This document shows, one piece after another, positions 51,585-59,842 of a stretch of DNA of 64,000 nt. Every line of letters starts with the position of its first letter. Within the stretch, counting starts at the first letter, position 1. The position numbers and the translations under genes were made by a program. The stretch lies in the NCBI GenBank assembly GCA_963976625.1, contig CAXBLA010000016.1:4312-68311 (forward strand). The letters run 5' to 3'. The notes under the pieces were generated by a model, which was given only the letters and a program-made list of their open reading frames with translations, had not been told where the DNA came from and did no database searches. Source of the DNA: UBA1924 sp963976625 (GTDB lineage Bacteria > Planctomycetota > Phycisphaerae > Phycisphaerales > UBA1924).

Positions 51585-53024
51585 ATGCTTACCCACCTTT
51601 CGTGCACCATCGCCCTGTCCTTGTGCGCCGGCACCGTCATCGCCCAATCAGAACATCAGCACGCGCATCAACACGCCCAAGGCACCCAGCTCGATACCGT
51701 CCACGGCTGCTGGGGCGACGACCACGGTAATCTCGAGGGCGGGCAGTTCTTCCTCCCCAAAGACCCGCACGCCCAAGAGATCATCGATCGCATCGAATCC
51801 GCTCGTGGCGGCATCCCCGATAACCGTGTCGATCTCGTCATCGTCGGCGACGGCTACACCGCAAGCGAGATGGACACCTTCCACGCCGACGCCGGGCGGA
51901 TCTCCGATTCGCTCTTCCGCTACGAGCCCTTCACCAGCTACGAGAACTACTTCCGCATCACCGCCGTCGAGGTGATCTCCAATGAATCCGGCGTGGACAA
52001 CGACACCCAGCGCACCATCAGCCGAGACACCGCCCTTGATATGTCCTACTGGTGCGGCGGGACCGAGCGCCTGCTGTGCGTCAATGTAGGCAAGGCGTAC
52101 GCGGCGGCCGCCAGCGCTCCGGACATCGACCAGGTCATCGCGATCGCCAACTCCTCTAAGTACGGCGGCGCGGGCTACCCGAGCAACAACCTGGGCACCG
52201 CGGCCGGGGGCAACTCGGCAGCCGCCGAGATCGCGATCCATGAGCTCGGGCATTCGCTGGGCGATCTGGCCGACGAATACACCTACGGCGGCGCGGAAAC
52301 CTACACAGGACGCGAGCTGAGCCCTGTCGATGTTTCAATTTACGACCGCAACGAGCAGCTCTCACGCCAGACCAAATGGCACCAGTGGCTCGACGCCTCA
52401 ATGACCGGATTCGACGGCCCGATCAGCTCCTACGAGGGCGGCAACTACTCTGTGTTTGGCGTCTTCCGCCCATCGAACAACTCGATGATGCGCAGCCTGG
52501 GACGCGAGTTCAACCTCGTGAGCGCCGAGCAACTGCTCAAAGAAATCTACCGCGAGGTCAGCCCGATCGACGACGGCACGCCCAACGGGGCGAGCATTGA
52601 ATCCGATGGCACCGTCTGGGTCGAGCCGATGCAGCCGCTCAATCACGACTTGACCATCCGCTGGTTCGTCGACGGGAATCAGCTACTGAGTGCATTTGGG
52701 CAAACTACCCTCGACCTCTCAACGCTCGAACTTGGCGCGGGCTCGCACCAACTGCGCGTCGAGGTCACCGACAACACCAACTGGGTGCGCAACGAATCCA
52801 TGCGCAGCGCGTTCATGAGCGAATCACGGACCTTCACCATCGAGCCATGCACCGCATTGGCGGATCTCACGAGCGACGGCGTGCTCGATTTCTTCGATGT
52901 GTCCGCCTTCCTCGATGCGTTCGGCGAGCAGGCCGCTCTAGCCGATCTCACCGGCGATGGAATCTACGATTTCTACGATATCAGCGCATTTCTCGATTCG
53001 TTCGCCTCCGGCTCCTGCAACTAA
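51585..53024 (+). CDS. Exported M64-type metallopeptidase with dockerin-like tail
   Basis: 479 residues with a signal peptide (MLTHLSCTIALSLCAGTVIA). The zinc site is H219-E220-LG-H223 in AIHELGHSLGDLADEY, the signature of peptidase family M64 (IgA peptidase M64), with RVDLVIVGDGYTASEMDTF typical of its N-terminal part. It should cleave extracellular proteins; targets are unknown. The tail has two EF-hand-like repeats (DLTSDGVLDFFDVSAF and DLTGDGIYDFYDISAF) like the preceding exported protein. The N-terminal His-rich stretch EHQHAHQHAQ may bind metal. Confidence 0.85.
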   Translation: MLTHLSCTIALSLCAGTVIAQSEHQHAHQHAQGTQLDTVHGCWGDDHGNLEGGQFFLPKDPHAQEIIDRIESARGGIPDNRVDLVIVGDGYTASEMDTFHADAGRISDSLFRYEPFTSYENYFRITAVEVISNESGVDNDTQRTISRDTALDMSYWCGGTERLLCVNVGKAYAAAASAPDIDQVIAIANSSKYGGAGYPSNNLGTAAGGNSAAAEIAIHELGHSLGDLADEYTYGGAETYTGRELSPVDVSIYDRNEQLSRQTKWHQWLDASMTGFDGPISSYEGGNYSVFGVFRPSNNSMMRSLGREFNLVSAEQLLKEIYREVSPIDDGTPNGASIESDGTVWVEPMQPLNHDLTIRWFVDGNQLLSAFGQTTLDLSTLELGAGSHQLRVEVTDNTNWVRNESMRSAFMSESRTFTIEPCTALADLTSDGVLDFFDVSAFLDAFGEQAALADLTGDGIYDFYDISAFLDSFASGSCN

Positions 53025-53370
53025 TCCGCCGATGAAAACTATGTAATTCAGGATGATTCGTGCAATAGTGCCCCCTCAATATCGTTGATATTGGGACGGG
53101 ATACCTTCTATCTGACCCCTGCAGACCGACTCTGAGCCCGGAGATTGCTTCCACGGGCTGAAAAACCGTGATCCGCAGGGTGGCAAGGCACGATTCAGTG
53201 TGTCGTGTGCCTTTTGCAGATGCTCTGAATATCATCCGTCGTGGCTAATGGTTGTGCCCCCACTGTCTCGGGAGCACACCAATGAATCGCAGTGTGCACC
53301 ACGGGCCTTGTTGGCGGCTTGATCGACGACTGGCCCCACCGGACTCGCTTATCGGATCAGGAGAACTCAG
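53025..53370 (+). other. Gap with several hairpins upstream of the DUF1573 operon
   Basis: 346 nt without a convincing gene. There is a 7-9 bp hairpin around CAATATC-GTT-GATATTG (about 53078-53094) and GC-rich pairs around 53135-53160 and 53185-53212. None is followed by a clear U-tract. A Shine-Dalgarno-like GGAG precedes the DUF1573 start. It may be a long structured leader, or just an intergenic region with a terminator and a promoter. I could not match it to a known riboswitch. Confidence 0.45.
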
Positions 53371-54471
53371 ATGAAGTTTCAGAAATACACCCACCGCTCA
53401 CTCCTCACAATCCCAGCCCTCGCGCTCGTCTGCTCGATGAGCACGCTCGCCCAGGCGCAGGCGGTCGAAGTCACCGAGCCGACCCCAGAGACCCCGGTGG
53501 TTGACGAGAGCCTCGCGGGCCAGGGCAAGCTCGTCTTCCTGACCAAGATCCAGGAGACCGGCGAGATCCTCGACACCGAGATCACCAACCTGACCTACAC
53601 CTTCCGCAACACCGGCAAGGGCCCGCTGACCATCGAGCACATCAAGCCCACCTGCGGCTGCACCGTCCCCGAGCTCAACAAGAAGACCTACATGCCCGGC
53701 GAGCACGGCACGCTCACCGTCGAGTTCGACCCCAAGGGCAAGCACGGCGCGCTCACCCGTAGCATCGCCATCTTCACCGACTCGGAGAAGACCCCCAACG
53801 ACACCATCGTCGTCCGCACAATCGTCAAGCCCGTCGTGCTGATCGAACCAGCGGTCCTCCCGTTCAACTCCATCGAGAAGGGCGAAACCGTCACCAAGGA
53901 GTTCAAGATCTACGGACGCACCGATGACTTCAAGGTCACCCGCGCGACCACCGATCTCAACGACACCTTCGACATCAAGGTCGTCGATGGCGGCAAGGTC
54001 GAGAAGAACGGCGAGATGCTCACACTCCAGATCATCAAGCTCACCGTCAAGCCCGACGCCAAACCCAACAGCCACCGCACCGAGATCAGCGTGCGCACCA
54101 ACGACGAACGCCGATCGATCTTCTCGATCTCCGCAGCCGTCCGCGTGATGGGCGATCTGTCGGCCAACCCGATCCGCGTCACGCTTGGTCGTCTGGCTGT
54201 CGGCGACGAGTTCACCCGCGAGTTCCATGTCGTCTCCAAGTCCAACACCGCCTTCGAGATCAAAAGCGTCAACGCGGACTCCAACGCGATCGAAGCAAAC
54301 TACGAATTCATCCCCGTGGACCCAGAGCTCCGCAACGACTGGATCGTGCGTCTCAAGGGCACCGTGGTGAACTCGGCCGCCCGCTTCAACACGCAGCTCC
54401 ACATCGCCACCGATGTCAAGGACGAAGAAATGATCAATGTCCAGATGTACGGCCAGCTCCAACGCCAGTAA
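53371..54471 (+). CDS. DUF1573-domain exported protein
   Basis: 366 residues with a signal peptide (MKFQKYTHRSLLTIPALALVCSMSTLAQA). The DUF1573 signature NTGKGPLTIEHIKPTCGCTVPEL (parts: NTGKGPL, CGCTVPEL) is at about 72-94; the fold is an Ig-like/ASH domain, followed by at least two more beta domains. DUF1573 proteins are common in Bacteroidetes and Planctomycetes envelopes and their role is not established. The rhodanese-like and MauE-like genes follow at once, a pairing that suggests a periplasmic thiol or electron-transfer task. Confidence 0.85.
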   Translation: MKFQKYTHRSLLTIPALALVCSMSTLAQAQAVEVTEPTPETPVVDESLAGQGKLVFLTKIQETGEILDTEITNLTYTFRNTGKGPLTIEHIKPTCGCTVPELNKKTYMPGEHGTLTVEFDPKGKHGALTRSIAIFTDSEKTPNDTIVVRTIVKPVVLIEPAVLPFNSIEKGETVTKEFKIYGRTDDFKVTRATTDLNDTFDIKVVDGGKVEKNGEMLTLQIIKLTVKPDAKPNSHRTEISVRTNDERRSIFSISAAVRVMGDLSANPIRVTLGRLAVGDEFTREFHVVSKSNTAFEIKSVNADSNAIEANYEFIPVDPELRNDWIVRLKGTVVNSAARFNTQLHIATDVKDEEMINVQMYGQLQRQ

Positions 54472-54513
54472 GCTGTGCACGGTATCAACGCGAACTCATC
54501 GGGCTCGACATTT

Positions 54514-55146
54514 ATGAAGTGTAAACAGACCATCATCGGCGCGCTCGCCATCGTCGGGCTCGGGTACCTCGCGGGCGCGACGCACGCGATCTTTGATCCC
54601 AAGCCGGTGGCCCTCAGGCTCTCGCCGGCGATGCTCAATCAGGGCGATCCTGCCGAGACACCGGTCTCGAACACCGCCCCCGTTGAACCGGATGCCGGAC
54701 CTGAAACACAAACTGACCCGATCGATCCGGTCGACCCCAGCGCTCTCGACCCGCTCGATATCCCCGGCCCCGAGGGCACCATCACCCTCCGCGAAGCCAA
54801 AGCCCTGCATGATGAAGGGGCGTACTTCGTCGATGCCCGCCTGGAGCATGAGTTCAACGAATCGCACATCCCCTACGCGATGTTCCTGCCCGCCCAGCGC
54901 ATCCGTACCCGCGACGGGCTTGACGAGCTGAGCACCATCCCGCCCGACATCACCATCGTCGTCTACTGCGTGGGCGGCGAGTGCGACGCATCCCACAACA
55001 CCATGATGGCGATGCTCAACTCCGGGCTCGGGTTCACCGACATCCGGATCATGGGGCGAGGCTTCATCGACTGGGTCGAAGCCGGGCTCCCGGTCGAGCA
55101 CGAAGATGGCTCGATCACTAAATCAAACCCGGAGGGCACCCCATGA
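54514..55146 (+). CDS. Exported or membrane-anchored rhodanese-like protein
   Basis: 210 residues. An N-terminal hydrophobic segment (TIIGALAIVGLGYLAG) is followed by a Pro/Asp-rich linker (~40-85) and a rhodanese domain with FVDARLEHEFNESHIPYA and the active-site loop YCVGGECDAS, where Cys152 is the likely persulfide carrier. It would transfer or sense sulfur on the outer side of the membrane. The MKCKQTI start is chosen over an earlier GTG because the helix starts there. It lies 40 nt after DUF1573 and overlaps the MauE-like gene in ATGA. Confidence 0.84.
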   Translation: MKCKQTIIGALAIVGLGYLAGATHAIFDPKPVALRLSPAMLNQGDPAETPVSNTAPVEPDAGPETQTDPIDPVDPSALDPLDIPGPEGTITLREAKALHDEGAYFVDARLEHEFNESHIPYAMFLPAQRIRTRDGLDELSTIPPDITIVVYCVGGECDASHNTMMAMLNSGLGFTDIRIMGRGFIDWVEAGLPVEHEDGSITKSNPEGTP

Positions 55147-55676
55147 GCGCCTTCAAATGGTTCGAATCCATCTGCATCCAGTTCCCCGCCCGGCTCTTGC
55201 TCGGCGGCGCCTTCTGCTTCGCGGGCTCCAAGAAGCTGATGGATGTACAATCCTTTGCCGAAGCGATCAAGGGCTTCAAAGTCCTCAATGTCGACACCCA
55301 CGAACAGCTCATCATCAACGCCGCCTACTCAATGCCGTGGATCGAACTCATCGCCGGCCTGCTGCTGATCCTGGGGCTCTGGACCCGGGCCGCCACGATG
55401 GTGATCGCGGTGATGCTCCTCGTCTTCATCGCGGCGCTGATCCATGTGATCACCGACGACACGATCTCGGCGAGCTGCTCGTGCTTCGGGGATGTCAAGG
55501 TCATCTGCACCTCGCCTGAGATCGGCTGGTGCATGGTCTGGCGCGATGTCGTCATGCTACTGCCCGCGATCTACCTGCTCTGGCGGGGCGGGGGCAAGCT
55601 GGCGATCGATGCCAGAGCCGAAAGTAAGCTCGAAGCCCAAATCAGTAACCCTGAGCCTGATCTTGAGCCCAGATAA
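55143..55676 (+). CDS. MauE/DoxX-like membrane protein
   Basis: 177 residues, four helices (about 15-33, 60-80, 85-108, 130-148). The CSCFGD and later W-MVWRD elements are typical of the MauE/DoxX redox-associated family, in which a Cys pair in the loop between helices receives or passes electrons to periplasmic thiol partners. Its neighbours DUF1573 and rhodanese support a periplasmic redox or sulfur task. The family assignment is firm; the specific reaction is not. Confidence 0.8.
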   Translation: MSAFKWFESICIQFPARLLLGGAFCFAGSKKLMDVQSFAEAIKGFKVLNVDTHEQLIINAAYSMPWIELIAGLLLILGLWTRAATMVIAVMLLVFIAALIHVITDDTISASCSCFGDVKVICTSPEIGWCMVWRDVVMLLPAIYLLWRGGGKLAIDARAESKLEAQISNPEPDLEPR

Positions 55677-55810
55677 AGCCCAGACAATGCGTCCTTCGGG
55701 CCTGAATTGAGCCCGGATTGGCCATCAACAGGCTCGACGAACGCAATTGCAGAGCCTAAACTCACCCTCGCAATACAGATACACATCGACTGATCCGTCG
55801 CTTGTCTCTC

Positions 55811-55827
55811 CCGGTGGTGTTCACCGG
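55811..55827 (+). promoter_or_regulatory. Hairpin in the rpsR leader (candidate autoregulatory site)
   Basis: CCGGTG-GTGTT-CACCGG forms a six-base-pair stem about 40 nt ahead of the rpsR start. S6:S18 leaders of other bacteria regulate rpsF/rpsR through a hairpin that mimics the S18 site of 16S rRNA and exposes a CCG element. The similarity here is suggestive only; a full motif match was not tested. Confidence 0.3.
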
Positions 55828-55865
55828 CACGATAAGCCACGAAGTCCAAGACGGAGATCAAAGAC

Positions 55866-56150
55866 ATGAGCAGAATGAACTCTTCAAAGAGCGGCCCACG
55901 CGATCGCGGCGGCGCCGACGACCGTTTCTCAGCCGGCCCAGCACCCAAGGCCACCAAAGAAAGCGGCAAGGGCATCGAGTATGTTGACTACAAGGATCAC
56001 GAGACCCTTCGTCGCATGATGACCCCCAACGGCAAGATCTACGGGCGCAAGCGTCTGGGCACCAACGCCCGCCAGCAGCGCATGGTCGCTCGCGCCATCA
56101 AGCGTGCTCGCTTCATGGGCCTGCTCCCATTCACCAGCGCGACCCTCTGA
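55866..56150 (+). CDS. rpsR: 30S ribosomal protein S18
   Basis: 94 residues. The conserved core is VDYKDHETLRRMMTPNGKIYGRKRLGTNARQQRMVARAIKRARFMGLLPF (parts: DYKDHETLRRMM, GRKRLGTNARQQRM, AIKRARFMGLLPF), with a ~35-residue Gly/Ser/Arg-rich N-terminal extension, longer than in E. coli. It lies alone: rpsF, ssb and rplI, its usual partners, are absent here. A hairpin in the leader may be an autoregulatory site, and an excellent intrinsic terminator follows. Many planctomycetes keep this gene separate from rpsF. Confidence 0.96.
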   Translation: MSRMNSSKSGPRDRGGADDRFSAGPAPKATKESGKGIEYVDYKDHETLRRMMTPNGKIYGRKRLGTNARQQRMVARAIKRARFMGLLPFTSATL

Positions 56151-56193
56151 TTCAGCAAATCCAGCTGAGCCCGCTGACGAATATCGACGACTG

Positions 56194-56222
56194 CAGGCCC
56201 GGAGCAATCCGGGCCTGTTTTT
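56194..56222 (+). terminator. Intrinsic terminator after rpsR
   Basis: CAGGCCCGGA (56194-56203), GCAA loop, TCCGGGCCTG (56208-56217) and five Ts. A perfect 10-bp stem with a GNRA-type loop. Confidence 0.93.
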
Positions 56223-56287
56223 ATGCGCACGCCGCCAAATGCGCACGCCGCCAACTCAAACTCGCTGACGACTTCCTAGAATCTACC

Positions 56288-56782
56288 ATGCCTGTATACG
56301 AACGAGATTATCGAGCCGTCGCGATGGCGCTGGCCCAAGTCACCGGCAATCGCAAGCGGCGCATGCGCGAGGTCTGCGATGTGCTCTGGCGGTTCTTCAA
56401 GGACGAGGGCGTCTCGTGGGTTGGGTTCTACACCAAGGACCCCGACGAAGACCAGATGATCCTCGGCCCATCGCGCGACAAGCCCGCATGCTCGCCCATC
56501 GAGCTCCGCGGCGCCTGCGGCATGAGCTGGTCCAAAAAACGCCCGATCATCGTCAACGATGTCCATAACCTCGGCGAACACTACATCGCCTGCGATCCCA
56601 AGGACCGCTCCGAGATCGTCATCCCCCTCTTCAACGACGACGGCTCCTGCTTCGGCGTCCTCGATGTCGATTCGTTCGATCGCAACGCCTTTAGCGAGCA
56701 CGACCTGATCGAGCTCCGCCGACTGATGGAATCCACCGCCATCACCTGGCCCGCCCCCCACACGCCGGCCCTGATTTACTGA
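56288..56782 (+). CDS. msrC: Free methionine-(R)-sulfoxide reductase (GAF-fold)
   Basis: Reduces free methionine R-sulfoxide. 164 residues of the GAF fold with the three catalytic cysteines of the family: Cys68 (DKPACSPI), Cys77 (GACGMSW) and Cys102 (YIACDPKDRSEIVIPL), corresponding to Cys84, 94 and 118 of the E. coli enzyme; spacing differs by one residue. The SWVGFYTKDPDEDQMILGP and GVLDVDSFDRNAFSEHD parts are typical. It is monocistronic, just after the rpsR terminator. Confidence 0.9.
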   Translation: MPVYERDYRAVAMALAQVTGNRKRRMREVCDVLWRFFKDEGVSWVGFYTKDPDEDQMILGPSRDKPACSPIELRGACGMSWSKKRPIIVNDVHNLGEHYIACDPKDRSEIVIPLFNDDGSCFGVLDVDSFDRNAFSEHDLIELRRLMESTAITWPAPHTPALIY

Positions 56783-56817
56783 CCCAAGTTTGAACTCGAC
56801 AACAACAGGGATCGCCC

Positions 56818-57570
56818 ATGCTACGCGACGATATCATCAATCCATACCTCGCCAAGCACCCGTGGCCGATGCTCTTTGTGACCGTCAGCGGGGCTCATCT
56901 TTATGGGTTCGATTCGCCCGACTCAGATTACGACCTGCGCGGCGCGCACTACATGCCTGCAAAGGCCATCGTCGGGCTCGATATTCCCCGCGAGACCTAC
57001 GAGATCATGGATCTTGAAGCTGAGATCGAGATGGATCTGGTCACCCACGACGCAAAGAAGTTCTTCGCGATGCTGCTCAACAAGAACGGTTATGTGCTCG
57101 AGCAAATCTTCTCCCCCATTGTGATCCAAGCCGCCCCAGAGTTTGAAGAGCTCAAGGCCATCGCCCTCAACTGCATCACCCGGTTCAGCCATCATCATTT
57201 TAAGAGCTTCTCGAAGGGGCAATGGCAGGACCTGCGTAAAAGCAACCAGCCAACTGTCAAGAAGCTTCTCTACGCGTACCGCCCGGTGCTCGCTGGCATC
57301 CACCTGATGAGCGAGCACACGATCGAGTCCAACATCAACACCCTCAACGAGCGATTCAATCTCGGCTACATCGATGAGCTGGTGCAGGCCAAGACTGCAG
57401 GCACCGAGAAGATGGCTGCTGTCGATCTGGATATGGAGTTCCATGAACGCGAGCTCAATCGGCTCCTCGATCTGCTCGAAACAGAGAGCGAACGATCATC
57501 GCTCCCGGAGCAACCAGCCGGTCGCGAAGATTTGAATGATCTGTTGGTCAGGCTCCGTTTCAAAGATTGA
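56818..57570 (+). CDS. Nucleotidyltransferase-fold protein (COG3541/YcgL-like)
   Basis: 250 residues. The N-terminus carries the pol-beta-type motif FVTVSGAHLYGFDSPDSDYDLRG with GS-like GA and DxD (Asp-Ser-Asp-Tyr-Asp), and a third acidic residue in EMDLVTHD. This predicted nucleotidyltransferase family is found in many bacteria and phages; the substrate is unknown. The C-terminal half is helical (LKSFSKGQW ... YRPVLAGIHLMSEHTIE). An AGGG lies ahead of the start. It converges on the RluA gene with a 3-nt gap. Confidence 0.82.
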   Translation: MLRDDIINPYLAKHPWPMLFVTVSGAHLYGFDSPDSDYDLRGAHYMPAKAIVGLDIPRETYEIMDLEAEIEMDLVTHDAKKFFAMLLNKNGYVLEQIFSPIVIQAAPEFEELKAIALNCITRFSHHHFKSFSKGQWQDLRKSNQPTVKKLLYAYRPVLAGIHLMSEHTIESNINTLNERFNLGYIDELVQAKTAGTEKMAAVDLDMEFHERELNRLLDLLETESERSSLPEQPAGREDLNDLLVRLRFKD

Positions 57571-57573
57571 TTC

Positions 57574-58380
57574 TTAGAACGGGACCGGCGCTTTGAAGGT
57601 CATCTGCTTGCCGGTGATCGGGTGGTAGATGGTGAGCATCGACGCGTGGAGCATCAGGCGTGTATCTGGGTCGAAGTTTGGGTTGGTTGAGTACATCTCA
57701 TCGCCCACGATCGGGGCGTTGAGCCCGGTGGTTTCCGCCGGATCGTTCTGCCCCATCTCACCCACTGTCGTGACCTTGGGGTGAGCCGCGTGGACGCGGA
57801 GCTGGTGGGTGCGCCCCGTCACGGGCTCGAACTCGACGCGAGTGACGGGCTGGCCGGCGTATTGCTCACGCGCCAGCACCTTGTATCGGGTGGTGGACGG
57901 CTTGCCTTGGACATAGTCCACCAGCATCAGCGGGCGCACATCCATGTCTTTGCGGATCGGGCAGTGCACGGTCCCTTCGTCGTGTTCGAGGTACCCTTCG
58001 AGCAGGGCGACATAGCGCTTGTGCACCTTGCGCTGCTCGAACTGGCGCGAGAGGTTCCGGTGGGTGTTGGCGTTGAGCGTTAGGATCATCACGCCGGAGG
58101 TGGACATATCCAAGCGATGGCAGGTGATCGGGCCGGTCGCCAGCGGGAAGAGGTCCTCGATCCGCGATCGCAGGCAGTCCTTCTTTTCGGGGGCGATCCC
58201 GGGGACGGTGAGCAAGCCGCTGGGCTTGTCGACGATCACAAAGTGCTCGTCGGGGTCTTCGTGCAGGATCGTGGGGATGCCCGCCGGCGGGCTGTACACC
58301 ATGTCCGGCAGCGGGCCCTGATTCACCCGCCGGATTTTGCCCGATCCGTCTTGTTGAGACCTAGTATCAGTCATACCCAC
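57574..58380 (-). CDS. RluA-family pseudouridine synthase
   Basis: 268 residues. The catalytic aspartate is in CHRLDMSTSGVMIL, and the surrounding FVIVDKPSGLLTVPG, HKRYVALLEG and TRVEFEPVTGRTHQLRVH segments are all typical of RluA. There is no N-terminal S4 domain. It modifies uridines in rRNA or tRNA; the target cannot be told from sequence. The start is near the divergent propeller gene (27-nt gap), so the two share a promoter region. Confidence 0.93.
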   Translation of the reverse strand: MGMTDTRSQQDGSGKIRRVNQGPLPDMVYSPPAGIPTILHEDPDEHFVIVDKPSGLLTVPGIAPEKKDCLRSRIEDLFPLATGPITCHRLDMSTSGVMILTLNANTHRNLSRQFEQRKVHKRYVALLEGYLEHDEGTVHCPIRKDMDVRPLMLVDYVQGKPSTTRYKVLAREQYAGQPVTRVEFEPVTGRTHQLRVHAAHPKVTTVGEMGQNDPAETTGLNAPIVGDEMYSTNPNFDPDTRLMLHASMLTIYHPITGKQMTFKAPVPF

Positions 58381-58407
58381 GAGTGTATCCGTTGAAGGAG
58401 CAAGCCG

Positions 58408-59793
58408 ATGAAATACGCAACAATTATGGCCCTGATGTGCACCGCAGGCATGGCCGCAGCCAACCAGCCAGCCACCACCCCAGCCGTAAAACTAACCGAA
58501 TCAACTCAACTCACCGAACCAACCGTCAACCCGAATCCAGCCTGGGACGACCAATGGCCGACCCTCGAGCAGGACTACCTGAGCGACTATGTCCAGCTCA
58601 CCTTTGAGCGCGACTACATCAAAGCCGGCGAGAGCTACTTCTCCCCCGACGGACGCATGGTGATCTTCCAAGCGATTGAGATCCCGGGAGAGGGCGAGAC
58701 CGCTGAAGCGCACTACGGGATGTACCTCGCCGTGGTGAAGCGCGATGACGATGGCAACATCACCGGCTTCGGCAAAGCCGGGCGGATCTCCCAGGCCGGC
58801 GGCTCGGCCAACACCTGCGGCTGGTTCCACCCGACCGACCCCAAGCGTGTGCTCTTCGGCACAACCTCCACCGCCCCCACCAAGCAGGATGTCGTCGGTT
58901 TCCAGCGCGAGAGCTCGAAGTACTCCTGGCAGTTCCCCGTCGAGATGGACATCGTGGCCGGCGAGATCAAGATGACCTACGCACTCTCCGACGCGGCCGA
59001 GGCCCGCGCCAAAAAACTCATCGCCGAGGGCAACAAAGAAAAGCCAGAGATCACCATGGACGACTTTGTCTCCGTGCCCGCGATCCGCGAGCGCGCCCCG
59101 ATCTGGGAACGCGACGGCTACGACGCCGAGGGCTCGTGGTCGCCCGATGGACGCCATATCCTCTACACCCGCCTCGACCCCGGATCAGCCAACGGCGACC
59201 TGTGGATCTATGACACCACCGACGGCACACACACCGAGCTAATCGCCGAGGAAGGCTACGACGGCGGGCCGTTCTTCTCGCCCGATGGAACATCCATCTG
59301 CTACCGCTCGGATCGCAACGGCGACAACCTGCTCCAGATCTTCGTCTCGACCCTCGAGTTCGATGACAACGGCAAGGTCGTCGGCATCGAGAAAGAAACC
59401 GCGATCACCGACAACGAGCATGTCAACTGGTGCCCGTTCTACACCCCCGACGGCAAGTACCTGCTCTACGCGACCAGCGAAGTGAGCCATGGCAACTACG
59501 AGATCTATGCCGTCGCCGCAGATGGCAAGCACGCCCCGGAGGACACCTACCGCATGCGCATCTCGCAGGCCCGCGGGTTCGACGGGCTCCCCGCCTTCAC
59601 CAAGGACGGCGAGTGGATGATCTGGACCGCCCAGCGCGGCGCGACCCGCGACGGCGAAGACCGCCCGAGCTCGCAGCTCTGGACCGCCCGGATCGATCTC
59701 GAAGCGATCGACCGCGACTATCAACTCGGCCAAGCCAAGCTGATCGAGCAGAAGGAAGCCGACGAGTTTGAGAACTATGTCCCCGGGAGCTAA
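58408..59793 (+). CDS. TolB-like (PD40) beta-propeller exported protein
   Basis: 461 residues with a signal peptide (MKYATIMALMCTAGMAAAN). Repeated blade motifs such as SYFSPDGRMVIFQA, GSWSPDGRHILYTRL, GPFFSPDGTSICYRSD and CPFYTPDGKYLLYAT mark a WD40-like/PD40 propeller as in TolB and DPP-type proteins. There is no peptidase domain. It is likely a periplasmic or surface scaffold. AAGGAG precedes the ATG. The neighbours do not indicate a pathway. Confidence 0.85.
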   Translation: MKYATIMALMCTAGMAAANQPATTPAVKLTESTQLTEPTVNPNPAWDDQWPTLEQDYLSDYVQLTFERDYIKAGESYFSPDGRMVIFQAIEIPGEGETAEAHYGMYLAVVKRDDDGNITGFGKAGRISQAGGSANTCGWFHPTDPKRVLFGTTSTAPTKQDVVGFQRESSKYSWQFPVEMDIVAGEIKMTYALSDAAEARAKKLIAEGNKEKPEITMDDFVSVPAIRERAPIWERDGYDAEGSWSPDGRHILYTRLDPGSANGDLWIYDTTDGTHTELIAEEGYDGGPFFSPDGTSICYRSDRNGDNLLQIFVSTLEFDDNGKVVGIEKETAITDNEHVNWCPFYTPDGKYLLYATSEVSHGNYEIYAVAADGKHAPEDTYRMRISQARGFDGLPAFTKDGEWMIWTAQRGATRDGEDRPSSQLWTARIDLEAIDRDYQLGQAKLIEQKEADEFENYVPGS

Positions 59794-59842
59794 TCCTCCC
59801 GGCGTTTGATCCATCCACGCAAGCCCACGAGCACCAAGCCCC

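Noticed and set aside
53398..54480. A 360-codon open frame opposite the DUF1573 gene
   Set aside because: Low-complexity Asp/Gly/Leu/Val composition and full overlap with a recognised gene.
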